Positions 51,211 to 60,173 are shown, counted from the first letter of the stretch. The stretch: 64,000 bases of DNA from Sulfuritalea hydrogenivorans sk43H (GCF_000828635.1 NZ_AP012547.1:682001-746000), one strand, 5' to 3'. The notes: generated by a model not told the origin, from the sequence alone. Made by a program: numbers and translations.

Positions 51211-52971
51211 TCAGCGCACAGGAAAAACCCCGGCCTTTGCGCCGGGGTTTTTTTTCGCCGCAAGTTCCAGCGCCGTGCCAATCGCCGCTTGTTTCGACGA
51301 ATCGCGGTAGGCCGCGAGGGCCATTTCCAGCAGTTCTTTTCCTTCGGCCGTGCGCCCCGTCAAGTGACGCAGATAGGCGCAGCGAGCAATGATGGCCGCA
51401 TCGGGCCAGAGTTTCATTGCGCGCTCGCAGACGTGGCTTTGCGCAGCGGCCAGTCGTTCTTCCGGTTCCAGCAGAGATCCGAGCGCTATATAGGCATAAG
51501 AGCCCAGCCCTGAATTTTTGGCGATATCGGCAACCGTGTCGATGCGCTGCTTCCAGTCGGCGGCAGTTGGCGTGCCTGGAATGCGATTGGTCGCTTCGTC
51601 AAGCCGAGCATAGTCCAGCCTGAGAGGCATCAGCGCCAATACTCCCGCTGCAAGTGCGGCCGGAAGTATCGGGCGGCGAGCCGGGTACGCGACTGAGGCG
51701 GCGCGAGGATCGATGGCGCCCAGGACAAGGCAGAAGATTCCCAGCGCATCCGTGTACCACAAGGGGTATTCGAGCAGGGAATGGATGGCCCATACGATCA
51801 GCACCGCCAGGCCGAAACACATGCTGCCGTCCAGTCGCGACTTGCGCAGGTGAAACAGCCAGATGGCAAGAATTGCCGCGGACAGCGCAAGCAAGGGTAT
51901 GCCGAAATCGGCGGCGACTTGCAGGGCGATGTTATGCGAGTGTTCGGCGCCGGGATGGGTTGCAGCGCCTGCCGGTGCTCGGGCCGCGGCCTCGACCATG
52001 CGCCATGGGAAGTTGCCGGCACCGTTGCCGACCCAGGGGTGGTCGCCGATGATGGTCAGTGTGTCGCGCCATAGCTCGATCCGCGCGTCACCGCCGATAT
52101 TTGATTCGGTCAGGCGTTCCGCCGCGGATACCGGCTCCATGCCCGTCCTCGGCAGATTCGAGAAAAGCGGTTTTGCACCAAGCAGCATTGCCAGAGCAAG
52201 GAGCAGGAATGAAATCCGGAACCGGTTGTCACTGCGCGTACCGATGCGATAGGCGAAACAGGCGGCAAGCACCAGCGCAACCCCGTTGGCCAGAGCCATG
52301 CGCGAGCCGGTGAGCCCTGTTGCCGTACCAAGCAAGAGCACGAAGACAAATGCGGCAAGGTTGGAGACCGCCTTCTGTTCGCGCAGATACAGGACGGAGA
52401 GGATGCCCAGCCAAAGGTAACTGCCCAGTTTGTTTGATTGCGCAATGTTTCCCAGCATTCGCCCCCCCCGCTGCGGAAACATCAGTTCGGGGCTGATGGA
52501 CAGATTCAGTCGCTGGGCAAAGGCAATTCCGGCACTGAGCAGGGCACCGACAAGAATCGCTGCCGCAATCGACCGAAACAGGCGATCCCGCCCGATCCGA
52601 TCCGACAGAGTCGCGCTCATTGTGACGATTACCGCAGCCCATGCCAGGTATCCGATATGGAACAGGGCAAACTCGGGATAGGCGATCATCCCGGCAAGCC
52701 ATTGAACCAGAACGACCGCCAGGAAGAGGGCGGGCAATTTCAGGATGGATGGCAGAACCAGCCGCACAGGCGCCGCCAGAAGCCCCGCCGTTGCCGCCAG
52801 CAGGCCAAGAACCAGCGCCCACCACTCGCCATAGAACGAAGGTATGGGGTGGTGATGGATCGGATTCAGAAAAGGCACCGTCACCATCAGCCCGAGCAGA
52901 AGCAGGCTGATCTGCATCCAGATTGTCTGTGAGCGAGTACTCCCCAGCTTGGTGTTCCGGGACATGGACAT
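51211..52971 (-). CDS. PglL/O-antigen ligase-like O-oligosaccharyltransferase
   Basis: The 586-residue membrane protein has about 12 helices. The central Wzy_C region (GTATGLTGSRMALANGVALVLAACF, then a periplasmic loop with RIELWRDTLTIIGDHPWVGNGAGNF and EHSHNIALQVAADFGIPLL) is typical of O-antigen ligases and PglL/TfpO pilin O-OTases. It ends in a periplasmic helical tail of about 140 residues with the Wzy_C_2 pattern. It lies antisense inside the pilus locus, directly after the pilins. Its likely role is glycan transfer to pilins; a general O-antigen ligase role is the alternative. Confidence 0.82.
   Translation of the reverse strand: MSMSRNTKLGSTRSQTIWMQISLLLLGLMVTVPFLNPIHHHPIPSFYGEWWALVLGLLAATAGLLAAPVRLVLPSILKLPALFLAVVLVQWLAGMIAYPEFALFHIGYLAWAAVIVTMSATLSDRIGRDRLFRSIAAAILVGALLSAGIAFAQRLNLSISPELMFPQRGGRMLGNIAQSNKLGSYLWLGILSVLYLREQKAVSNLAAFVFVLLLGTATGLTGSRMALANGVALVLAACFAYRIGTRSDNRFRISFLLLALAMLLGAKPLFSNLPRTGMEPVSAAERLTESNIGGDARIELWRDTLTIIGDHPWVGNGAGNFPWRMVEAAARAPAGAATHPGAEHSHNIALQVAADFGIPLLALSAAILAIWLFHLRKSRLDGSMCFGLAVLIVWAIHSLLEYPLWYTDALGIFCLVLGAIDPRAASVAYPARRPILPAALAAGVLALMPLRLDYARLDEATNRIPGTPTAADWKQRIDTVADIAKNSGLGSYAYIALGSLLEPEERLAAAQSHVCERAMKLWPDAAIIARCAYLRHLTGRTAEGKELLEMALAAYRDSSKQAAIGTALELAAKKNPGAKAGVFPVR
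51223..51255 (+). terminator. Terminator of the mshE-mshA operon, inside the antisense PglL-like gene
   Basis: AAAAACCCCGGC (51223-51234) pairs with GCCGGGGTTTTT (51241-51252) across a six-base loop, with eight T in total. It lies 15 bases after the mshA stop and inside the last codons of the convergent gene, where it encodes AKKNPGAKA. Confidence 0.85.
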
Positions 52972-53188
52972 TCAGGGTCGGCAGCTTTGGCGGCAGGAAG
53001 AGTCTGTCGATGAGCCTAGCATCTATTTCGGCTCTTCCGGCAGTTGATTGCACTACATGTACTCGGGGCGGACAATTCCAGATTTTCGCCCTTGCTTCGC
53101 GAACCTTCCAATTGAGCGCCGTTCCCGCCTGATATCCCTGCTTTCTCTATCGCCTTCGGCTAGTATAGTCGGCCAAAAACGGGTGTCG

Positions 53189-54130
53189 ATGCGTCAAGTG
53201 CCAAATTTCCTTAAGCCAAGAACCGAGCCAGGCTGGTTGTCCGTCGCGATGAGGGAGGGGCGCGTCGATCTGGTTCATATGCGTCGCGAACCCGGTCGCA
53301 AGCCAGCGGTATTGCTGGCCGACTCGGTCGAAAAAGGCGTCGATGACGAGGCAACCCTGAGCGCGCTGAAGAAACCGATGCGACTCGACCATTACCGCTG
53401 CACCACATTGCTCAGCCACGGCAAGTACCAGCTCATCCAGACCGACGCGGTCGCCGGCGCGCCCGACGAAGCCCGAGAAGTGGTGCGCTGGAAGCTGAAG
53501 GATCAGGTCGAGTTTCCGGTCGATACGGCGGCCATCGACCTGTTGCCGATCCCGTCCGATGGCCGGACGCCGCAGGTGTTTGCCGCGATCTCGCCCGAAT
53601 CGGCCATCGCGCCTTTGGTTCAGGCGTTCCAGGCGGCCAGGGTGCCGCTGGCGGCGATCGATCTGCCAGAGATGTCCCAGCGCAATCTTGCGACCCTGTT
53701 CGCGGAAGAGGGCCGCGGCCAGGCGACCCTGATTTTCGATGAAGACGAAGGCCTGCTTACCTTCACCCGGGACGGCGAATTGCTGGTGGTGCGCCACGTC
53801 GAGCTTACCGCACGCCAGTTGATGACCGCCGACGGCGATCGTCGCGGCATGCTGTTCGAGCGAATTGCGCTGGATGTGCAGCGCTCGCTGGACAATTTCG
53901 ACCGCATGTACAGCGCAATTCCACTGGCCCATCTTCTGGTGGCGCCGATTCCCGGCGTCGATGGTTTCCTTGCTCATCTGCGTGCCAACCTGACGATCTC
54001 GGTGGTGCCGCTGGACGTTTCGCGCGTCCTGGACCTCGGTGCCGTACCGGCCCTGCTGGATCCCTTGCGCCAGTTTCAATGCCTGCGTGCAATCGGCGCC
54101 GCGCTGCGCGACGAACCGGCGGCGGCATGA
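53189..54130 (+). CDS. mshI: MSHA biogenesis protein MshI (PilM-like)
   Basis: The 313-residue protein has a partial actin-like fold similar to PilM: GWLSVAMREGRVDLVHMRR, EAREVVRWKLKDQVEFPVDTAAIDLLPIP, FAAISPESAIAPLVQAFQAARVPLAAIDLPEMSQRNLATLF and LIFDEDEGLLTFTRDGELLVVRHVEL. It has no membrane helix and probably sits at the cytoplasmic ring. The ATG at 53189 fits the family; GTG at 53183 is possible. It starts the second msh operon, and four more genes overlap or closely follow. Confidence 0.85.
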   Translation: MRQVPNFLKPRTEPGWLSVAMREGRVDLVHMRREPGRKPAVLLADSVEKGVDDEATLSALKKPMRLDHYRCTTLLSHGKYQLIQTDAVAGAPDEAREVVRWKLKDQVEFPVDTAAIDLLPIPSDGRTPQVFAAISPESAIAPLVQAFQAARVPLAAIDLPEMSQRNLATLFAEEGRGQATLIFDEDEGLLTFTRDGELLVVRHVELTARQLMTADGDRRGMLFERIALDVQRSLDNFDRMYSAIPLAHLLVAPIPGVDGFLAHLRANLTISVVPLDVSRVLDLGAVPALLDPLRQFQCLRAIGAALRDEPAAA

Positions 54131-54840
54131 GCGCACAGATCAATCTCTACCATCCGCGCTTTCTCAAGCAGCACGAACTGCTCACGCTGCGCAATCTGGC
54201 GCTTGCCGCCGCCGCGCTCTACGGCTTGCTGGCGGTGGCCGGCGGCTGGGCCTGGCAGGATGCCGCTGCGCGCAGGGAAGCGGCGGCGGCGGTCGAGACC
54301 CAGCTGAAGACAGCCAGGGACCAGGTGGAAGCCGCGACCAAGGCCGCGGCGACACGCAAACCCGGCGTGCAACTGATTGCCGAAGTGGACAGCGCCGAGG
54401 CGCTGTTGCGTCGTCGCGGCGAAATTGCCCGCCTGCTGGAAAGCGGAGCCGTCGGCAGTGCCGGCGGTTTTTCCGAGTATCTGCGCGGTTTTGCCCGCCA
54501 GGCACCGGACGGCCTCTGGCTGACGGGTTTCACCATCGGTGCCGGCGGTAATGACATGGAGATACGTGGCAGCATGCTGAATCCCGCCACCTTGCCCGAT
54601 TACATTCGCCGCCTGGGCACGGAGAAAGCTTTTCAGGGGCGCAGTTTTGCTTCCCTGACCTTGAATCGCGCCGATCCGCCCCCGGCGGTTCGCCCCGTGG
54701 GAGCAGGTGTCGCCGTGCTACCAGTGCCCTCCGCAAGGGATGCCGCCCCTGGCTCTGCCGGGGGCATGACTCTTGCGCCGCGCCCGGTCGATTTCATCCT
54801 GATGCCGAAGATGGCCGAGGCGAAGGACGCCAGGCAATGA
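54127..54840 (+). CDS. PilN-like pilus protein (MshI2-like)
   Basis: The 237-residue protein has a short cytoplasmic lead with INLYHPRFLKQHELLT, the conserved PilN start, one membrane helix (LALAAAALYGLLAVAGGWAW) and a periplasmic part with a coiled coil and LRRRGEIARLLESGAVGSAGGFSEYLRGFARQAPDGLWLTGF, the PilN pattern. It would bind MshI through the INLY peptide. It overlaps mshI by four bases. In Vibrio the equivalent part is fused or named mshI2. Confidence 0.8.
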   Translation: MSAQINLYHPRFLKQHELLTLRNLALAAAALYGLLAVAGGWAWQDAAARREAAAAVETQLKTARDQVEAATKAAATRKPGVQLIAEVDSAEALLRRRGEIARLLESGAVGSAGGFSEYLRGFARQAPDGLWLTGFTIGAGGNDMEIRGSMLNPATLPDYIRRLGTEKAFQGRSFASLTLNRADPPPAVRPVGAGVAVLPVPSARDAAPGSAGGMTLAPRPVDFILMPKMAEAKDARQ

Positions 54841-55562
54841 GCGCCATGTCCGCGCAATGGGCGCAGTGGGCCGACAAATTTGCCGCGCTGACGCGCCGCG
54901 AGCGCATCATCGTTGCCAGTGCCTTGTTGTTGGGCGGGGGCTTCCTGATATTCAACTTCTGGATCGACCCGTTCATGATCGCGGCACGCGGGGCATCCAA
55001 AGCGGAGCTTGCGGCGCGTACCGAACTCGTTCAGCAGCAGGCGCAGATCGCCGCGCTCGCGGCGCAGAATGCGGATCCGGATGCATCCAATCGCAAGCGC
55101 CTGGCACAGGCCAGGCAGGAACTGGCGAAGGTCGGCGAGCGTCTCGCGAGCTTCGAGGCGGGCATGGTGCCGCCGGCGCGGATGCAGGCATTCCTCGAAG
55201 GACTCCTGGCGCGGAATCGCGCGATAGAGCTGCTCGGCCTGAAAACATTGCCGGTAACGCTGGTAGGCGCTCCGGCCCCGGCGGAAAAACCCGCGGCGGC
55301 GGTTGGTGCGATCGCCCAGCCGGCGCAGGACCCGGACAAGAACAAGCCCGGTGGCGCGGCCGAAGGCATCTATCAGCATGGTATCGAGATCAGGCTGGCG
55401 GGCAGTTACAATGACTTGCTGAACTATCTGGCGGAGCTCGAACGCATGCCGCAGCGCGTGATGTGGAATAGCGTCAGCCTCACGGTGGAGAAGCATCCGC
55501 GCAACATCATGGTGTTGCGTGTGTACACCCTGAGCCTTGATCGCAACTGGTTGATTGTATGA
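54837..55562 (+). CDS. mshJ: MSHA biogenesis protein MshJ (PilO/GspM-like)
   Basis: The 241-residue protein has one membrane helix (RIIVASALLLGGGFLIFNFWID), then a coiled coil (AQIAALAAQNADPDASNRKRLAQARQELAKVGERLASFE) and a ferredoxin-like domain with GIEIRLAGSYNDLLNYLAELERMPQRVMWNSVSLTVEKHPRNIMVLRVYTLSLD. This matches MshJ. Both ends overlap neighbouring genes by four bases, so it is part of a tightly coupled operon. Confidence 0.82.
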   Translation: MSAMSAQWAQWADKFAALTRRERIIVASALLLGGGFLIFNFWIDPFMIAARGASKAELAARTELVQQQAQIAALAAQNADPDASNRKRLAQARQELAKVGERLASFEAGMVPPARMQAFLEGLLARNRAIELLGLKTLPVTLVGAPAPAEKPAAAVGAIAQPAQDPDKNKPGGAAEGIYQHGIEIRLAGSYNDLLNYLAELERMPQRVMWNSVSLTVEKHPRNIMVLRVYTLSLDRNWLIV

Positions 55563-55942
55563 TGCGCCACGACCTGTTATTGCTGCTGTTGACGGGGCTC
55601 GCCGGAACGGCCTCGGCGCTGGCCCAGATGCCGGACCCGACGCGTCCGCCCGGGGTCTTGATGCCGGAGGCGGCGGGCGGTGCGGCAGCGTCGGTGGAGA
55701 GCGGGGTGCAGACAGTGATCCTGCGTCCTGGTGGAAAGTCGGTGGCGGTGGTCAACGGCCAGCATGTTACGGTCGGCGGCAAGCTCGGCGACAAGCGGGT
55801 GGTGAAGATTACCGAAAGCGAAGTGGTTTTGAAGGGGGAGAGCGGGCGCGAAGTCATAAAAGTGACGCCCGACATTGAAAAAGTGCCGGTAAAGAAGACG
55901 GCCGCCGCAAAACGGCGCACGACGGGAACCACGGAAAAATGA
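55559..55942 (+). CDS. mshK: MSHA biogenesis protein MshK (PilP/GspC-like)
   Basis: The 127-residue protein has a signal peptide (LLLLLLTGLAGTASALA) and begins its mature part with MPDPTRPPG, the MshK hallmark. The body (VQTVILRPGGKSVAVVNGQHVTVGGKLGDKRVVKITESEVVLKGESGREVIKVTPDIEK) is the small HR domain that links the inner-membrane ring to the secretin. A lysine-rich tail follows. ATG codons at 55559 and 55562 are both possible. Confidence 0.82.
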   Translation: MMRHDLLLLLLTGLAGTASALAQMPDPTRPPGVLMPEAAGGAAASVESGVQTVILRPGGKSVAVVNGQHVTVGGKLGDKRVVKITESEVVLKGESGREVIKVTPDIEKVPVKKTAAAKRRTTGTTEK

Positions 55943-57675
55943 GACACGCAATCCACGCGCACTGGATGCTGCTGCTCCTTGCAGGGACGCTGGCTGGCTG
56001 CGCCGTACCGCAGCGCCCCGGCAACGAAGTGCTGGGACAGATCAACGACGTCCTGCTGAAATCCGCGACGGAGCGCAAGGCGCCTCCTCCCGACGTCACC
56101 GACAAGTCGCTGATGCCGCCGCTGGCGCCGCAGGCGGCTGCTGAAATTGCGGCAACCGAACCGCGCTTCGATCTCTCGGTGGTCAATGCGCCGGCCACGC
56201 AGGTCTTCATGGCCCTGGTGTCGGGTACCCGTTACAGCATGCTGCTGCCGCCCGATATCAGCGGCAGCATCACGGTCAACCTCAAGGACGTGACCGTGAT
56301 GGAGGCGCTGGACACCATCCGCGAACTCTATGGCTATGAATTCCGCCTGCAGGGCAAGCGCATCTTCATCGAGCCCAACACGATCAAGACTCGCGTCTTC
56401 CATATCAACTACCTCGCCAGTCGTCGCCAGGGCAGCAGCGACCTGCGGGTCACCGGCAGTTCGATGACCGCCGGCGGCGGCACGGCGGGAAGCGGCACGA
56501 CATCGACGCCGACCACCAGCCAGACCATTCCGGCCGGCACCGGCACCTCGACCTCCGCGCGCGGCAACGATACCAGTCGCGTCAGCATGACCACCGACAG
56601 CGATTTCTGGGGCGACCTGAATCGCGCGCTGGGCACCATTGTCGGCGCCGCCGAAGGCCGCAGCGTGGTCGTCAACGCTTCATCGGGGGTGGTTCTGGTG
56701 CGCGCCCTGCCGCACGAGTTGCGCAACGTCGAGAAGTATCTGCGGGCGACCCAGCTGGTTGCCGAGCGGCAAGTCATGCTCGAGGCCAAGATCATTGACG
56801 TGACGCTGTCCGAGGACTTCCAGGCCGGCGTGAACTGGGGCGCCTTCAAGAGCGGTCCGAACAGTTTCTCCGGCGTCGGCGTGGGCCAGCCCGGCGCCAC
56901 GCTTACCGCGGGTGCCGGCACGGCACAGGTGATAGGCACGACCGCCACGCCAACGCTATCGGTGACGCCGGGGCAGTTCGGCTCGATCGCGGCGTCGGTG
57001 CTGGGCAAGGGCTTTATCGGCCTCGCTTTCCAGACCTCGAATTTCGCGGCGCTGCTGAATTTCCTGGAAACCCAGGGCAGCGTCTCCGTGCTGTCGTCGC
57101 CGCGCATCGCCACGCTCAACAACCAGAAGGCGGTACTCAAGGTCGGCACCGACGAGTTGTTCGTGACCAACGTCACCTCGTCGACCACGACCACGACGAC
57201 CGGCTCGGTGTCGTCGCCCAGCGTGACGCTGCAACCCTATTTCTCGGGGATCTCGCTCGATGTCACGCCGCAGATCGACGAGGACGGCAACATCATCCTG
57301 CACGTGCATCCGGCGATCAGCACGGTGGTGGAAAAGGAAAAGACCATCAACCTGGGCGCGCTTGGCACCTACGTTCTTCCGCTCGCGGCCAGCAGCATCA
57401 ATGAAACCGACAGCATCGTCCGCGTCCAGGATGGCAACATCGTGGCCATCGGCGGCCTGATGCGCCAGGAACAGACCTCCGACCGCTCGCAGTTGCCGGG
57501 CGCCACCGGGTTTATCTCCAACGCACTGGGCCAGCGCTCATCTGCGTTGCGCAAACGCGAACTGGTCATCCTGATCAAACCCACCATGATCGACAATGAC
57601 CGGGCCTGGACCAAGGATATTCAGGACGTTCAGGAGCGTGTGCGGGCCTACCCGTCAGTCAGACCCGCGCAATAG
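55939..57675 (+). CDS. mshL: MSHA pilus secretin MshL
   Basis: The 578-residue outer-membrane secretin is a lipoprotein, with lipobox LAGC at about residues 18-21. It has a periplasmic N-domain (FDLSVVNAPATQVFMALVSGTRYSMLLPPDISGSITVNLKDVTVMEALDTI), a Ser/Thr/Gly-rich linker near residues 175-215 and the secretin core with VLSSPRIATLNNQKAVLKVGTDELFVTN and IVRVQDGNIVAIGGLM. MshL forms the pore through which the pilus leaves the cell. Confidence 0.93.
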   Translation: MRHAIHAHWMLLLLAGTLAGCAVPQRPGNEVLGQINDVLLKSATERKAPPPDVTDKSLMPPLAPQAAAEIAATEPRFDLSVVNAPATQVFMALVSGTRYSMLLPPDISGSITVNLKDVTVMEALDTIRELYGYEFRLQGKRIFIEPNTIKTRVFHINYLASRRQGSSDLRVTGSSMTAGGGTAGSGTTSTPTTSQTIPAGTGTSTSARGNDTSRVSMTTDSDFWGDLNRALGTIVGAAEGRSVVVNASSGVVLVRALPHELRNVEKYLRATQLVAERQVMLEAKIIDVTLSEDFQAGVNWGAFKSGPNSFSGVGVGQPGATLTAGAGTAQVIGTTATPTLSVTPGQFGSIAASVLGKGFIGLAFQTSNFAALLNFLETQGSVSVLSSPRIATLNNQKAVLKVGTDELFVTNVTSSTTTTTTGSVSSPSVTLQPYFSGISLDVTPQIDEDGNIILHVHPAISTVVEKEKTINLGALGTYVLPLAASSINETDSIVRVQDGNIVAIGGLMRQEQTSDRSQLPGATGFISNALGQRSSALRKRELVILIKPTMIDNDRAWTKDIQDVQERVRAYPSVRPAQ

Positions 57676-57713
57676 ATTTGCGCGGAGCATGATTTCTGCT
57701 GAAATAGGCTCCC

Positions 57714-58550
57714 ATGTACCTCAATCACTTCGGCCTCCATGAATTTCCATTCGGCATCACGCCGGACACCAGCTTCATCTATTCCGCCGACGCGCACCAG
57801 GAAGCCCTCAACACCCTGTTGATCGGCCTTAATACGGGTGAGGGCTTCATCAAGATCACGGGTGAAGTCGGTACCGGCAAGACTTTGCTGTGCCGTCGCT
57901 TTCTGGCAACGCTCGGCGATGACCAGGTGGTCGCCTACCTGCCCAATCCGATGCTGGAGCCACGCATCCTGCTTATCGCGATCGCCGAGGAACTCGGCCT
58001 CAAGCTTCAGGGCCTCGACTACCAGTTCCATCTCCTGAAGGAGTTCAACCAGCATCTGCTGGACATGGCCGCACAGGGAAAGAAGGTGGTGATCTGCATC
58101 GACGAGGCGCAATCCATGCCGCTGGCAAGTCTGGAGGCGCTGCGGCTGCTGTCGAATCTTGAAACCGAAAAATCCAAGCTGCTGCAAGTTGTGATGTTCG
58201 GCCAGCCAGAACTCGACGAGAAGCTGTCCAATCCCGCAGTGCGCCAACTACGTCAGCGCATCGTGTTTCACTACCGGATGCCGGGGCTCAAGCAGCAGGA
58301 GTCGGCGCATTACCTGGCCCATCGGTTGCGCGTGGCCGGGCATCGCGATGGGGACGTTTTTCAGCCGGGCAGTGCGCGCTTGCTGTTTCGCCTGTCCAGC
58401 GGCACGCCGCGCCTGGTGAATGTGCTGGCACACAAGTCGATGCTGCTGGCCTACGGCGAGGGCAAGACCCGCGTGAGCCGCAACCACGTCCTGCTGGCGG
58501 GCCGCGATACCGAAGGCCTGCCCCCGCTGCACTGGTGGCAACGGTGGTGA
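57714..58550 (+). CDS. mshM: MSHA biogenesis ATPase MshM (ExeA-like AAA)
   Basis: The 278-residue AAA ATPase begins MYLNHFGLHEFPFGITPDTSFIYSADAHQEAL. It has Walker A GEVGTGKT (residues 50-57) and Walker B VVICIDEAQ (about 124-132), with a sensor region GTPRLVNVLAHKSMLLAYGEG. ExeA-type proteins help place secretins. The gene follows mshL by 38 bases. Confidence 0.92.
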   Translation: MYLNHFGLHEFPFGITPDTSFIYSADAHQEALNTLLIGLNTGEGFIKITGEVGTGKTLLCRRFLATLGDDQVVAYLPNPMLEPRILLIAIAEELGLKLQGLDYQFHLLKEFNQHLLDMAAQGKKVVICIDEAQSMPLASLEALRLLSNLETEKSKLLQVVMFGQPELDEKLSNPAVRQLRQRIVFHYRMPGLKQQESAHYLAHRLRVAGHRDGDVFQPGSARLLFRLSSGTPRLVNVLAHKSMLLAYGEGKTRVSRNHVLLAGRDTEGLPPLHWWQRW

Positions 58551-58566
58551 TCGCCCTCCGCCGGGC

Positions 58567-58642
58567 CGCCCCAAGGGGGCGCAGCCATCTTATGGAGCCG
58601 CTTAGCGGCGAACCACCGTCACCCCCTGCCTTGGGCAGGGGG
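58567..58642. repeat. Three tandem GC-rich hairpins upstream of mshN
   Basis: Hairpins are CGCCCC/GGGGCG (58567-58581), GCCGC/GCGGC (58597-58609) and CCCCCTGCC/GGCAGGGGG (58622-58642). They fill the mshM-mshN gap. The pattern recalls a betaproteobacterial intergenic palindromic repeat, from memory. It may stop, pause or stabilise the transcript. Confidence 0.6.
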
Positions 58643-58662
58643 GTGGGGGGGAGGGTAGTTCG

Positions 58663-59733
58663 ATGAGCCTGGTCAACAAGATGTTGCGCGACCTCGATGC
58701 GCGCCGCGCCGGAGAAAGCGACCGTGCCGCCTTGCCCGCGGCGGTGACGCCCCTGGCGGCGCGTCAGGAACCGCGCCGGGGTCTGCCGCCGCTGTGGTTC
58801 GGCCTCGCGTTGGCGGCCGCGGGCCTCGGTGCCGCGGCGTGGTACGGAATGCAGCCGGCCATCCCCGAGCCGGCAGTCGCAACGCCCGTCGCGGCAGCAC
58901 CCGCAGCGGCTCCGAAACCCGAACGTGTCGAGCCTGCCGTTGCACCGGAGGCGGAGAAGCCCGCTTCGATGTCCTTGCGCATGGCCGATGCGCTGTCAAT
59001 GACTCCGGCGGCTGGCAGCGCGCCGCCGCGCAAGGCCGTGGCGGCTGCGCCGAAGCTGCCCGAGCAAGCGGCCGTTGCTGTTGTGCCGCCGCGTCAGCCG
59101 GTGGTGGCTTTGCCCAGGGTTCCGGCGACTGCGCCCGATGCTCGCATCGACAAGCAGGTGCGCTTGCCGTCACCGGCTGAACGGGCGGAGCTTGAATACC
59201 GGCGCGGCGTTCAGGCACAGCGCCAGGGCCACGTGGAAGACGCCGCTGCCAGCTATCGCGTGGCACTTGAGGGCTATCCCGAACATGCCGCGGCACGCCA
59301 GACACTGGCCGCACTGCTGATCGAGCTAAGGCATTACGACGACGCGGAAGAACTCTTGCGCAAGGGCGCCGAACTGGCCCCGGTGCGTTTGGCGTCGGCC
59401 CTGGCCCTGGCGCGACTGAAGGTCGAGCGCAACCAGGCGCCGGCTGCGCTGGATATCCTCCTGAAACATGCGGCCGCTGGCGAGGGCAGCGCCGAGTACC
59501 AGGGATTTGCCGGCGCGCTGCTGAATCGTGCCGGTCGCGTTCAGGAAGCGGTCGAGCGCTACAAGGCGGCGACGCGCCTGGCGCCCGGCGAAGGCCGCTG
59601 GTGGGCGGCTCTGGGCATTGCGCTCGACGCCTCGGGGAAAATTCCGGAAGCGCGCGATGCATATCTGAAAGCGCGTTCGCTGCCGGGCCTGCCGGCCGAT
59701 CTGGCGCAGCACATCGAGCAGCGCTTGCGTTAG
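58663..59733 (+). CDS. mshN: MSHA biogenesis protein MshN (TPR)
   Basis: The 356-residue protein starts MSLVNKMLRDLDARR, close to the MshN start SVINKMLQDLDKR. It has one membrane helix (LWFGLALAAAGLGAAAWYG, about residues 44-62), an Ala/Pro-rich linker to about residue 165 and TPR repeats from residue 175 (YRRGVQAQRQGHVEDAAASYRVALEGYPEH and later units). It is the last gene of the second msh operon, separated from mshM by a hairpin cluster. Confidence 0.85.
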   Translation: MSLVNKMLRDLDARRAGESDRAALPAAVTPLAARQEPRRGLPPLWFGLALAAAGLGAAAWYGMQPAIPEPAVATPVAAAPAAAPKPERVEPAVAPEAEKPASMSLRMADALSMTPAAGSAPPRKAVAAAPKLPEQAAVAVVPPRQPVVALPRVPATAPDARIDKQVRLPSPAERAELEYRRGVQAQRQGHVEDAAASYRVALEGYPEHAAARQTLAALLIELRHYDDAEELLRKGAELAPVRLASALALARLKVERNQAPAALDILLKHAAAGEGSAEYQGFAGALLNRAGRVQEAVERYKAATRLAPGEGRWWAALGIALDASGKIPEARDAYLKARSLPGLPADLAQHIEQRLR

Positions 59734-59747
59734 CCGGCGCGCCTCGA

Positions 59748-60137
59748 CTAACCGATCTGCTGTTCCGCCACCGCCAGTTTGCTTTGCGCCCAGGTACGAA
59801 GCGGCCCCAGTGGCCCGGTGAGATTGGCCCACGAATCGAACATCGAACGTTTCTGCTTTTCGCGCAGATTGTCCTCGGCGCGGACGAAGTTCTGGATCTG
59901 CTCCTGAATCAGTTCCCGTGCCCGGTCTTCGGCCCGGGTCTGCACCATGCGCAGCGCGTCCCGCGCCGAGTATTCGGCGGAGATCGCATACGGCAGCGGC
60001 ATCGAGGTCGCCAGGCGCGCAACTTCTCGCAGCGTGTCGGCGCGCTCGATGGAGGCAATTTGCGCATCGCAGCGTGCGGTGAATCGACGCACTTCCATGC
60101 GTATCAGGTTTTTGTCGACAGGATCGCGAAGCGCCAT
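59748..60137 (-). CDS. Hypothetical protein of 129 residues
   Basis: The soluble, mainly helical protein starts MALRDPVDKNLIRMEVRRFTARCDAQIASIERADTLREVARL and contains RAEDRARELIQEQIQNFVRAEDNLREKQKRSMFDSW. I recognise no family. It is convergent with mshN and lies 36 bases downstream of comF on the same strand. Confidence 0.6.
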   Translation of the reverse strand: MALRDPVDKNLIRMEVRRFTARCDAQIASIERADTLREVARLATSMPLPYAISAEYSARDALRMVQTRAEDRARELIQEQIQNFVRAEDNLREKQKRSMFDSWANLTGPLGPLRTWAQSKLAVAEQQIG

Positions 60138-60173
60138 GATTGTCTATCCCGGAGTCATTCGATGGCGCTGATT

